Of a DNA stretch of 64,000 nt, positions 37,959-47,819 are shown piece by piece (position 1 is the first letter of the stretch; each line of letters starts with the position of its first letter). The stretch is taken from positions 18,483,485 to 18,547,484 of the forward strand of contig CM018038.1 of the NCBI GenBank assembly GCA_008638375.1, read 5' to 3'. Both the position numbers and the translations under genes were made by a program. The notes beneath the pieces were generated by a model. It did no database searches and was not told where the DNA came from. It saw nothing but the letters and a program-made list of their open reading frames with translations. Source of the DNA: Nyssa sinensis. Lineage: Eukaryota > Streptophyta > Magnoliopsida > Cornales > Nyssaceae.

Positions 37959-38381
37959 AATATGGTTTAGGCAGCAATGTTTCAATGAAAGGCGATGTTT
38001 ACAGTTTTGGGGTTTTGCTGCTGGAGATTCACAGGAAAGAAACCCATTGATGAGATGTTTCAGGAAGGATTGAATCTGAATAAATTTGCATCAGCAGTGG
38101 AAGAGAAACATATTCTGGAAATTCTTGATCCAAGGCTTGTTAATGAGAATGGGTATTCAGATAACAACCCCAGGAATAGTTCTTTAAGTGACACTGAGAA
38201 TATCAGCAGCCCCGTTAGCAGCAACGCAATCAATAACTGGGATAGTAGAAGTGAAGAGTGTCTGGCAGCTGTGATAAGAGTTGGTTTGTCATGTGCTGCT
38301 CATTTGGTTGAAGATCGTTTAACCACGAGAGAAACCTTGAAGAAGTTGCAAGACATTAGAGCATATCTGCAGGACAAGTGA

Positions 38382-39026
38382 GATATATGATCTGAGATAT
38401 AGTTTGTATATTCATACTTCAGAAGAAAAAAAGAAAAGAAAAGAGGAACCAATAGAACTTTAAGTTTCTAAAGCTGTAAATTATTTAATTAAAGCTGTGC
38501 GTTGTAGATATAATTTGCTTTGCTTGTTTAAATTCATATAGTTTTACTTTGTATGCTTTTCCATGTGCAGTTGTATATATAGTCTTTTCCTTGATTTATT
38601 ATTAATCACTAGAACATTACTAATATCGTCCTTCACATTGAAGGAAAAATTATGGATTATTTGCTCTAGCTCTGTTTTTTAGAGGCTAAGCTTATTGTGA
38701 TAATCCTGGAATTGGACATAATGATCTGGTAATTTGGATCAACACTGATCTTTGCACACTGATATTGGGTTGGCTATTGTTCAGTTGGAATGTGCTTGCT
38801 CTCAAACAACTGGTCTTGAAATTGATTTCTGATAGTATTTATTAATGGTGTCTAATTTTCATATTTGGAAGGACAGATGGTTTCCCAAATCTGTAGCTTT
38901 CAGTAGCTCTTAAGTTCCTAATTTGGTTGAAGTATAATTCTAATCTGAAGATTATCAGTAACCAGAAGCTGTTCGAGTGGTTGAAAGCATTCCCATCCAA
39001 TTTTAAGGTTGCAAGGATAGATTTAT
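38382..39026. other. 3' flank of the LRR kinase; diverged copy lies at 50990-51380
   Basis: Contains CCTTCACATTGAAGGAA (about 38631), GACATAATGATCTG (about 38715) and TCAAACAACTGG..., all recurring in order at 51000-51380. No coding frame was recognised. Confidence 0.75.
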
Positions 39027-39370
39027 TTGGCCCCTTACTGCATCAGTAGAATACAAGTAGCTATCAAGTTGTCAAGCCTAAGCAATCTTTTCCCAAGTAA
39101 TTTAAAGCTAGTTCATCCTTCTTTTTTGCACCTGAACTATGGAACTGATCCAAAAGACAAAATGTTTGTTTGGAAAGCTTGCCATGGTGCTTTGGCTTCT
39201 AGAGAAGATTTTTATTAAAAAAAAAAAAATAGTGGTTGAAAAAGCCTTATTGCACATTATGCAAGAACCAGTTAAGAAACAGTGGAGCATATTTTGCTAC
39301 TTTTCCCTTGGACTAGAAATGTATGGAATGGTAGCCATCTTCAGCTTATTATCTTTACTCATAATATCAC
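39027..39370 (+). pseudogene. LINE relic: reverse-transcriptase zinc-binding (zf-RVT) domain
   Basis: DKMFVWKACHGALASREDFY (about 39157-39216) matches the start of the zf-RVT domain at the C-terminus of plant LINE ORF2. It continues in shifted frames as KIVVEKAL, MQEP, VEHI and WNGSHLQ, with the Cys residues partly lost. Several frameshifts; no poly(A) tail or 5' part seen. Confidence 0.7.
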
Positions 39371-39428
39371 CAGACACTAAACCATCTCTGCCGAACCTGT
39401 AAGATATATAATCTCATATATATATTAA

Positions 39429-39588
39429 TGCTGCACTTTTCGGCTCGCAATAAGTATGGACTCCGTGACCTGTAGAACACTCAGAAAGATGATCAGAGGA
39501 CCACCGGGTTGGCTCCGGCGGTAGCCGCTCCGATGCTTAAGTAAGTAAAAGAATTGAAAGATTGTATTGAAAGCCAAAGAATGAGCAT
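39429..39588 (-). repeat. Inverted R-U5 segment replacing the 5' LTR of element H
   Basis: These 160 bp are the reverse complement of 50709-50868, the last part of the 3' LTR, with two mismatches and no gap. In a normal element the LTR end (GTGCAGCA) would touch the PBS. Here the outer LTR end faces outward and the inner edge GAGCAT touches CAGTTTGGCGCC. U3 is absent upstream. See findings. Confidence 0.9.
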
Positions 39589-39593
39589 CAGTT

Positions 39594-39611
39594 TGGCGCC
39601 GTCTGTGGGAA
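39594..39611 (+). other. Primer-binding site of element H
   Basis: TGGCGCCGTCTGTGGGAA, a PBS sequence typical of Tat-lineage elements and different from the initiator-Met site of A, B and F. Confidence 0.85.
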
Positions 39612-39670
39612 ACGACTAATCTCCAAAGTGCTCTACTCATAAAACTCATCTCTTTCCCCACCGGTAAACC

Positions 39671-41356
39671 ATGGCACCAAATCTCCGACCACGACAGAAT
39701 ACTCAGAATTCGCAAAACGCTCAACGTCAGCCGCCTGCTCCCCGCACAAGGGGGCCAGCGGCCAATCCTATACGACAAGAGATCGAAGCAATAAAACGAC
39801 ACAATGAACTGGTGCAGGAGCAGTTGCTTACCATCACTAGAACACTGGCGACACTTACGCAGAACCAAGCGACGGGTTCTCCTAGCCCTCCGGTCAACTT
39901 CGCTGCAGGAACGCAACCTCCTGTTGCTACAGAGAACGAAGAACTTCATGCACAGGCTCCAACTAACCAGCCTGGGCACCCCTCAGGCGTTCCTCGCGCT
40001 GGCCAAGATCCCCAGCCATCAACAGTCCCTGGCTGGGGAACATCCGCCTTCATCCCCGACATCTATTACCGGAGCAATACTCGAGCCCCTACTCCAAGGG
40101 CCTCGGGAGCACACCCGGCACCGCAGGAGCCTCCTCATGCAGCACCAAACCCTCCGGTTCGGAATCCTCCTCCGTCCGAAGGGCGTAATCAACCCTACTA
40201 CCCTGAAGCCGAGGCTGTCAGGCAGGGTTCACAAGATGTCAGAGTCAAAGACCCGCGGAGGGTAGAGGAAATTGCCGAGTCAATAGACCGGACAATTACC
40301 TTGAGAGGACCTCAGAACCCTCCAGAACAAGACGAACTGGCCAGGCTGCTCGGAAGGCTAGCCACCCCATTCACTCACACCATCCTGTCAGAAGAGAGGC
40401 CCAGAAAATTTATGGTGCCCAAATTCACCTTGTACGATGGATCTGGAGATCCAGGAGATCACCTCTCTCATTACCAGCATACGATGGCCCTTCACGGAGC
40501 CTCTGATGCTTTCATGTGCCGAACGTTCATCACCAGCCTGAAGGGAACTGCTCTGAAGTGGTTCCACAACCTCCCACCGAACTCTGTTACCAGCTTCTAC
40601 AAGCTCGGTAGACAGTTCTTGGACAGGTTTATGACCAGCAGAAGGCTCAGAAGGGGGCCTGAATTCCTGCTAAACGTCAAGCAAACCAGGGAGGAATCCC
40701 TCAGAGCCTACATTGCGCGCTTCAACACCGAGCTCATGGAGATCACTGACTGCAGCCCGAAATTCCTTGTAGCAGCCCTGACTGCCGGGCTTGCCCAAGG
40801 TGGGTTCAGAGATTCCTTGACGAAAAGCCCTCCTGCCGATATGGCGGCATTAATGGATCGGGCCAGAAAATACATCAACCTGGAAGAAGCCAACCGCACG
40901 TCCCAAAAGGGCAGAGATCAGACCCAGAGGGACAATCCAAAGCGGGAGGACCACAAGAAGGAGGATCACAGAAGAAACTCGAACAAAAAGAGGGCCAAGA
41001 GCCTAGAGAAGAGAACAGCACCCAGAGCTGTGTACAACTCTGGACCGAGAGAGTTCACCAATTTCACTCCTCTGAATACTACACCGAACCAGGTACTCCG
41101 GCAGATCCGAGATCGGGAGAACCTGAGGTGGCCGGAACCAATCAAGGGAGATCCCAGCCTGCGGGACAAAAGTAAGTATTGTAATTTCCATAAAGATCAT
41201 GGATATACAACTAACACTTGCAGGACCCTCCGATATGAGATAGAGCAGCTCATAAAGAAGGGGCGTCTTCGGGAGTTCGTCAAGCAGGACGGAAGGCAAA
41301 ACCCCCAAGAAAACAAGCCTCAGCAGCGGCCCGACCAGAGGCCCGAACAGAGGTAG
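39671..41356 (+). pseudogene. gag of element H
   Basis: ATG 39671 (MAPNLRPRQN). Pro/Gln-rich N-terminus to about residue 220. Retrotransposon gag domain at about 240-400 (FTLYDGSGDPGDHLSHY, then LKGTALKWFHNLPP and SLRAYIARFN). Basic, charged linker, then a Cys/His motif CNFHKDHGYTTNTC near 500 with GY where relatives have GH. It ends at TAG 41354-41356 within PEQR*EQR; the frame is open beyond, so the stop is probably a mutation in a gag-pol fusion. Confidence 0.9.
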
Positions 41357-42034
41357 GAGCAGAGGGAGGGACGTAACGAACCCCAGAGGCAGAACAATCA
41401 CGTCATTTACGTCCTCCATGCTGACTCTCCTGTCACGGAAATGTCCAACAGGGCAAGAAAGAGATATGCTCGAGAGGCCAGAGCCGCCCCAAACGTACTA
41501 CAAATCTCCAACGTTGAAAAGAGGCTCAAGCCAGCACCGGAGATCCAATTCACTGAGCAAGATCTAGCAAGGGTACACTGCCCTCACAGTGATGCCCTTG
41601 TTATCACCCTCAGAATCGCCAACTTCGAGACCAGAAGAGTCCTGGTTGATACTGGAAGCCCCGTCAACATACTGTTTTATGAACTGCTTAAGCAGATGGG
41701 GATAGACCAGGACAACGTCAAGCCCACCACTGCCGTAATGGCAGCTTTTGATGGCAACCTCAGCACCCCTTTGGGGAGGGTCGACCTTCCTACCACTGTA
41801 GGAGAAGGTGAAGGGCAGAAGACCACCATCTCGGAGTATATGGTGTTGAACATGAAGTCTCCCTACAATGTCATAATCGGGAGACCCTGGTTACATCAGA
41901 TAGGGGCAGTCACTTCGACCCTCCATCAGTGTCTGAAGTACGTCCACAACCAGAGCGTGCACTCTGTCAGAGGATGCCAGCCAACCTCCCGGGAGTGCCA
42001 CGCTATTGCCCTTAAAGAGAAGGCTCCCAAATAG
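41357..42034 (+). pseudogene. Protease region of element H
   Basis: Same frame as gag. Aspartic protease active site VLVDTGSPVNILF near 41641, and IIGRPWL near 41875 as the C-terminal flap-side motif. Closed by TAG 42032-42034. Confidence 0.88.
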
Positions 42035-43516
42035 CAATTACAGCACACTCGGGACTGTGCAGATCTGGTATTCACTCACTCTCCCGAGGTGGAGGATTGC
42101 CCATCCGGCATTGAAGAACCCCTAAGCCCAAGGGGACGCGACAGCCGAGCCAAACCTGTTGGTGAGCCCATTAAAGTACTGGTCAGTTCAGAAGCAGAGG
42201 GGCGTTACCTGTACATCGGCCCAGACCTTACACACACCGAGCAGGAAAAGATAGTCAGGTTTCTGAAAAACAACCTCTCTATCTTTGCTTGGGAGACCAG
42301 GGACATGGAGGGAATAGATCCTAATCTAATAACTCACAAACTGATGGTAGATCCGGATCACCCGCCAGTCAGACAGAAGAGAAGGCCGATTGCTCCTGAA
42401 CGGCATCGGATTATAAACGAAGAAGTCCAGAGGCTGCTGGACGGCAGGATGATACGGGAAGTTTTCTATCCCGAGTGGCTAGCTAACACCGTGCTTGTGA
42501 AAAAGAAGAACGGCAAGTGGAGAGTCTGTGTTGACTATACAGACCTCAACAAAGCGTGTCCCAAGGACAGCTTTCCACTGCCAAGAATAGATCAACTGGT
42601 TGATGCCACTGCAGGGCACGAGCTTATGAGTTTCATGGACGCCTACTCTGGATACAACCAAATCCAGATGTACCCTCCAGATCAAGAGAAGACTGCCTTC
42701 ATAACCGAAAGAGGACTCTACTGCTACAGAGTGATGCCTTTCGGTTTGAAGAATGCTGGAGCCACTTATCAGCGGTTGGTGAACAAGATGTTCAGCCCAC
42801 TGCTCGGCAGCACCATGGAGGTATACATCGACGACATGCTGGTAAAGAGCCTTCAGAAAGGCAGCCACCTCCAGCACTTGGCCCAAACTTTCGATATCCT
42901 CAGACAACACAGGATGAAGCTCAACCCCTCGAAATGTACCTTCGGAGTTACGAAGGGGAAATTCTTGGGGTACATCGTCTCTCAAAGAGGCATCGAAGCC
43001 GATCCCACTCAGATCCAAGCCCTGATTGGACTGAAGTCACCAAAGACCAGAAAGGAGATTCAGGCACTGAATGGCAGAATTGCCGCACTGAGCAGGTTTA
43101 TATCCAAATCCACCGATCGCTGCCTACCTTTCTTCAAAGCTCTGAAGGGCAGCAAGACTTTGCAGTGGACAGAAGAATGCAAGCAGTCCTTTCAAGAACT
43201 AAAGGAGTATCTAGCCTCTCCAGAGCTCCTGTCAAAACCAGTACAAGGATAAAAGTTACTCCTGTACCTTGCAGTCTCCGAAAACGCGGTCAGTTCCACA
43301 CTGATCAGACAGGACAGAGGAATACAGAGGCCTATATTCTACGTCAGTAGGGCACTACTTGACACGGAGAAAAGATACCCAGAGGCAGAGAAACTGGCCT
43401 ATGCCTTGGTCATATCAGCTCGAAAGCTTTGACCTTATTTCCAGGCCCATCCAATCGAGATCCCAACTGCCTATCCTCTGAAATCAATACTAAGGAAACC
43501 TGAAGTATCGGGAAGA
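42035..43516 (+). pseudogene. Reverse transcriptase and first (degenerate) RNase H of element H
   Basis: RT motifs: VRQKRRPIAPERHRII, WRVCVDYTDLNKACPKD, FPLPRIDQLVD, catalytic YIDDMLVKS (42823), LNPSKCTFGV. The following RNase H-like connection (LLLYLAVSENAVSSTLI, then RPIFYVSRAL and EKLAYALVISARKL) lacks the acidic catalytic set, as usual for the inherited RNase H of Tat elements. In-frame stops TAA 43250 and TGA 43430. Confidence 0.9.
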
Positions 43517-44893
43517 TTGGTAAAGTGGTCTGTGGAGCTAGAGGAGTTCGACATAGCGTATGTACCCCGAAACTCCATCAAAGGGCAGGCCTTAGCTGAC
43601 TTCGTAGCCGAGTTCACCCCGGCACTTCAGAACAAAGCACAAGTCACCGAGACTTCGGGAACCTGGCTGCTGTACATTGATGGATCGTCAACCGATCAAG
43701 GATCAGGGGTAGGCCTGGTACTACAGTCCCCTGATAGGCTCACGTCAGAAAAAGCAGTCAGTCTGGGATTCAAAGCTTCTAATAATGAAGCCGAATATAA
43801 AGCCCTAATCTTGGGCATGAAGCTCGCCTTAGAATGTGAGGCTCGGAACCTCGATGTCTTCTCTGACTCCCAACTGGTAGTAAGCCAAGTCTTGGGAGAA
43901 TTCGCCATTAAAGATGATAGGATGCTCCGATACTCCGAACTGGTAAACCACTTAAAGCACTCCTTCCAGATATTTACTATCCAGAAAATTGAGAGAAACC
44001 AGAATTGCAGAGCAGATGCTCTGGCTAACATGGCCTCCCGCCTCAAGACTGAAGCAGACTCCACAATTAAAATCTCCTTTCAGCCAGGATCCAGCATTGA
44101 GGAAGCACGAGTTGCTCCAATTGATGAACAGCCCCAAAACTGGATGACCCCAATCCTCCAGTATCTAAGATCCGGGCTCCTCCTAGAGGACAAAAACAAA
44201 GCTAGGAGAATCCGAATCAGAGCGGCTCGGTACCTGATCCTGAACAACAAGCTTTACAGAAGGTCGTATTCTCAACCTCTGTTAAAATGCTTAGCTCCAG
44301 ACGATTCACAGTATGTCTTGGCTGAAATACATGAGGGAATTTGCAGGAACCATAATGGGGGCAGAACTATAGCCCACCGAGCTCTATCGCAGGGCTACTA
44401 CTGGCCCAGCATGTTGAAACAGGCTAAGGAATATGTTCGGAAGTGCGACAAATGCCAGAGATTTGCCCCGTACCAACATCAGCCTCAGCACGAGCTTATC
44501 CCGATTCCTAGTCCTTGGCCCTTTGCTCAATGGAGAATGGACATTGTGGGCCCATTACCACGGGCACCTCCAAACAGGAAGTATCTCTTGGTGGCCATCG
44601 ACTATTTCTCTAAATGGGCCGAAGCCGAGCCTTTAACACATATCACAGAAAAGGAAGTCGAAAGCTTCACTTGGAAGAACATTGTGTGCAAGTTTGGCAT
44701 ACCACGTGTAATTATCTCGGACAATGGGACTCAATTCACTGGTAAAGGCTTCAAGGCATTTTGCGAAAATCTCAACATCAGGCAACACTTTGCCTCTCCA
44801 GGCCATCCGTATGCAAATGGGCAAGCAGAGGTCACCAACCGAACGATCCTTGATGGGTTAAAGAAAAGGTTGGAACAAGCCAAAGGGAAGTAG
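43517..44893 (+). pseudogene. Second RNase H (archaeal-type) and integrase of element H
   Basis: RNase H with Asp in YIDGSSTDQG (43672), Glu in NNEAEYKALILG, Asp in VFSDSQLVVSQV and Asp in CRADALANMAS. Integrase zinc module H-H-C-C (HEGICRNH ... CDKCQRF, 44330-44462) and catalytic Asp in MDIVGPLP, Asp in IISDNGTQF, Glu in GQAEVTNRT. Ended by TAG 44891-44893 where the element-I homologue has Trp. Confidence 0.92.
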
Positions 44894-45390
44894 GCAGAAG
44901 AACTCCCTGGAGTTCTTTGGGCCTACAGAACAACCAAAAGAACTCCCACCTCTGAAACTCCCTTCTCACTAGCCTATGGAATAGAAGCAGTAATTCCGAT
45001 TGAGATCGGTATGCCAACTCTGAGGACTGAGGCCTTTGAGCAAGAATCCAATGATCAGCAGCTGATGGAAAACTTGGATTTACTCGAAGAGAAAAGGGAT
45101 CAGGCCAGCATCAGGATGGAAGCTTATCAACAAAGAATGGTCAACAAATCCAAGGTAGGACTCAAGACAGTCAACTTTCAAGTTGGAGACTTCGTCTTAA
45201 GAAGAGTCTTTCAAAACACCAAGGATCCCACCATGGGAAAGTTGTCACCAAACTGGGAAGGACCCTACAAAGTAACAAAGGTCGTTCGGCCTACCACATA
45301 CTGGCTACCACATACTGGCTTGAAGACATGACTGGGAAACTCGTTCCTAGGCCATGGAACGTGGAACACTTACGAAAGTATTATCAGTAG
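44894..45390 (+). pseudogene. Integrase C-terminal region of element H with 14-bp duplication
   Basis: Continues in frame: PGVLWAYRTTKRTPTSETPF, IEIGMPTLRTEAF, VGDFVLRRVF and LSPNWEGPYKV. CTACCACATACTGG is tandemly duplicated at about 45293-45320, shifting the frame, so the ORF ends at 45329 instead of the homologous RKYYQ stop at 45388. Element I has a single copy at the equivalent place. Confidence 0.88.
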
Positions 45391-45415
45391 AGTTATTTCT
45401 TTTACTTCCATAGAG

Positions 45416-46250
45416 TGTTCATCTATTAATGCACAGGCCTCCAGAGCCTGGTCCATAATGTACGAGTTTTTACTCGGTCCATCTATTAATGCACAGGCCT
45501 CCAGAGCCTGGTCCATCTATTAATGCACAAGTCTTAGGACTTGGTCCATCTATTAATGCACAGGCCTCCAAAGCCTGGTCCATAATGTACGAGCTTTTAC
45601 TCGGTCCATCTATTAATGCACAGGCCTCCAGAGCCTGGTCCATCTATTAATGCACAAATCTTAGGACTTGGTCCATCTATTAATGCACAGGCCTCCAGAG
45701 CCTGGTCCATAATGTACGAGCTTTTACTCGGTCCATCTATTAATGCACAGGCCTCCAGAGCCTGGTCCATCTATTAATGCACAAGTCTTAGGACTTGGTC
45801 CATCTATTAATGCACAGGCCTCCAGAGCCTGGTCCATAATGTACGAGCTTATACTCGGTCCATTTATTAATGCACAAGCCTCCAGAGCCTGGTCCATAAA
45901 TGTACAAGTTTCAAACACTTGGTCCATCTATTAATGCACAGGCCTCCAGAGCCTGGTCCATAAATATACAAGTTTCAACACTTGGTCCATCTATTAATGC
46001 ACAGGCCTCTAGAGCCTGGTCCATAAATGTACAAGTTTCAACACTTGGTCCATCTATTAATGCACAGGCCTCCAGAGCCTGGTCCATAAATGTACAAGTT
46101 TCAATACTTGGTCCATCTATAATGCACAGGCCTTCAGAGCCTGGTCCATAGTATACAGGTCTTAAATACTTGGTCTATTTCTTGAATATACAGGCCTCCA
46201 AAGCCTGGACCACTCTAATGCACAGGCCTTCCGAGCCTGGTCCGTCTTCG
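45416..46250 (+). repeat. Tandem hairpin-repeat array of element H
   Basis: Basic units of about 30-34 bp each contain a small inverted repeat followed by GGTCCA. Left part: 127-bp higher-order unit repeated three times (phase points 45451, 45578, 45705, 45832). Right part: 62-64-bp unit (45892, 45956, 46019, 46082, 46144). Stems include CAGGC/GCCTG, CAAGTC/GACTTG, CAAGT/ACTTG and CGAG/CTCG. The array lies between pol and the antisense genes, a position where Tat elements are known to carry variable tandem repeats. Confidence 0.93.
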
Positions 46251-46472
46251 ATTGGCAAACTCTATGATCCAATCCATCCAAAGACAGAAATCCCAGACAT
46301 CTACAAACTAAAGTTTCTCAGATCAGAACATATCAGATCTGATATTTATATTATTTGGCTTTTCTGTCAAACAAGCAACAGAAAAGCACATTGTTATACA
46401 GAAGACATCAGATCTGAGTAAAAGAGACTCAATTTTATTTATAAATCAGAAGATTTACATCAACACAAAAAA

Positions 46473-46556
46473 GCTATTACAGAAGCTATTATAGAAGCCA
46501 TTACAGAAGCTATTACAAAAGCTACTACAGAAGCTATTACAGAAGCTATTACAAGA
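46473..46556. repeat. 12-bp tandem repeat, seven units
   Basis: GCTATTACAGAA and close variants, 7 x 12 bp, just beyond the 3' end of the small antisense ORF. Confidence 0.9.
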
Positions 46557-46567
46557 AGATACAATTC

Positions 46568-47274
46568 TCAGTATAAGGGCTTCCCTTCACGAGATGATAA
46601 AGGGGCACAAGAACCACAACTTCCATTACCGCTGCCACCGGCTCCATTTGAAAGGAAGGGGCCCTGAACCCCAGTCTGCATCAAGAAGTGCCCAGGCCAT
46701 TTCATCATCATCATCATCAATGCCGTGACCAACGGATGATGAGGGCTCTGGGCCTCAGGAGACTTTTCATTCTCCACCTTTGTAATCGGCATGACACCCC
46801 AGCAGATTGGAGCAAGGGTCTCTGCCAAGTCACAAGGGGGAAGAGGCAGCCCACATTCATCTTCCTCAAAGCAGTTATCACACCTCGGCCGATTGGAGCG
46901 AGGGTCTCTGACAAGGCGTAAGGAAGAGGAGGCAACTCACCTTCGTCTTCATCACCAACGCTCCAGGCCTCGATTGAATCAAGGAGAGGCCACCACCAAT
47001 CGGAGGAATCTCGACCGGATGCCAGAGGAAACAAGAAGACTTGTGCCTCCTGCAATCCTTCCTTGGAGACTGAAAATAGGGGAAATTTAACTCTTAGCCA
47101 CAGTTTTGGCAAGGAATCATCCATCATCTCCGGACGAGTGGGAAAACTCCGGCAGCATATAAAAACCTCTCTTACAAACAATTCGGGGAGCAAAAGGGTT
47201 GAGCGCAACCATATGCCCTCGTTTCCATATATATAGACACTGGAAGACCAAAGGCCACCCAGTTGAACCGTCAC
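46568..47274 (-). other. Small antisense open region of element H, function unknown
   Basis: Two overlapping minus-strand frames: 47274-46717 (185 aa, starting MTVQLGGLWSSSVYIYGNEG) and 46828-46568 (86 aa). A direct duplication of about 86 bp (CAGATTGGAGCAAGGGTCTC near 46802 and CCGATTGGAGCGAGGGTCTC near 46888) repeats TLAPI in the protein. No family recognised. It lies downstream of a promoter-like module that duplicates the one in front of the main antisense gene. It may be a non-coding 3' part of that module; coding status is uncertain. Confidence 0.4.
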
Positions 47275-47400
47275 AACGATTAAAGTGTTAGCTTCGAAAT
47301 CCCAAACGACGGGGGTGCAATGAATGAAGAATTAAACCACCCTCTCGGGAGAAGCAAAAGGCAAAGCCACACGCACGTAATATACAGGCTTTCAATCTTT
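47225..47400 (-). promoter_or_regulatory. Duplicated antisense promoter-like module in element H
   Basis: TATA-like CTATATATATGG on the minus strand (47236-47225). The upstream flank (ACCGTCACAACGATTAAA, CGGGGGTGCAATGAATGA, TTAAACCACCCTCTCGGGAG) aligns with 50015-50110 (ACCGACACAACGGTTGAAA, CGGCTGCGCAATAAATGA, TTAAACCGACGTCTCGAGAA), the flank of the main antisense gene. Confidence 0.6.
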
Positions 47401-47819
47401 TTCATGTATATGACGTGACGGATTCCCCAGGTCATTAACATTCAAAGGGCCACGTGTACAACCAAGGTCCATCAACTATGATGTTTCTTGGTTCTTGTCT
47501 TAACAGGTCTGGGGGCAGAAGTTCTTATCAACCAAACTACAATCACAAAGTATCCACTTATTATTTCTCCGGATTCAGAACGGTCAGCTCTGAAATGCTT
47601 CGAAAAAAGGAGTCTTCAATTACTGACCTATGGCAAGAAAAGAAGCTCGGAACACAGCTACCTACGAAGGAAAATCTGATCTGGCATAAACTAAACTCCA
47701 GAGCAGCGCTACTTGCAACACTTACCACTATCAACTACATGTTGAGGCACTACAGAGCAACAGAACTCAAGACATGCATAAATACTACAGAACAATATAA
47801 CAAAGGAGACGAGTATTAA

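Larger units (their letters stand above)
31239..38381 (+). pseudogene. LRR receptor-like kinase, subfamily XII type, disrupted
   Basis: Plasma-membrane immune-receptor-like kinase (EFR/Xa21-like group). Signal peptide at residues 1-27, LRRNT cap (DREALLHFK...CTWFGVSC), many 24-residue LRRs, juxtamembrane pair, TM segment about 37135-37220, then kinase: Gly loop GGGGFGSVYKG, Lys in AIKVLDL, catalytic HCDLKPGN (non-RD) and DFGLARFL. One intron at 37875-37958 interrupts the kinase as in relatives. Lesions: TAA 31875, frameshift near 31970, frameshift near 32480, TGA 32602, solo LTR G insertion (32886-36856), TGA 37766, and a 2-bp loss near 38030 in LLLEI-TGKKP. The C-terminal part (37995-38381) is still open to TGA. 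The frame crosses the insertion cleanly once one GTGTC copy is removed. Confidence 0.93.

Noticed and set aside
45416..46250. CRISPR-like array
   Set aside because: Repeats are adjacent with no unique spacers, lie in a plant retrotransposon and have a higher-order tandem structure.
46688..46720. Metal-binding poly-His stretch
   Set aside because: It is a (CAT)n microsatellite read in one frame. The antisense frame gives poly-Met; no protein context.
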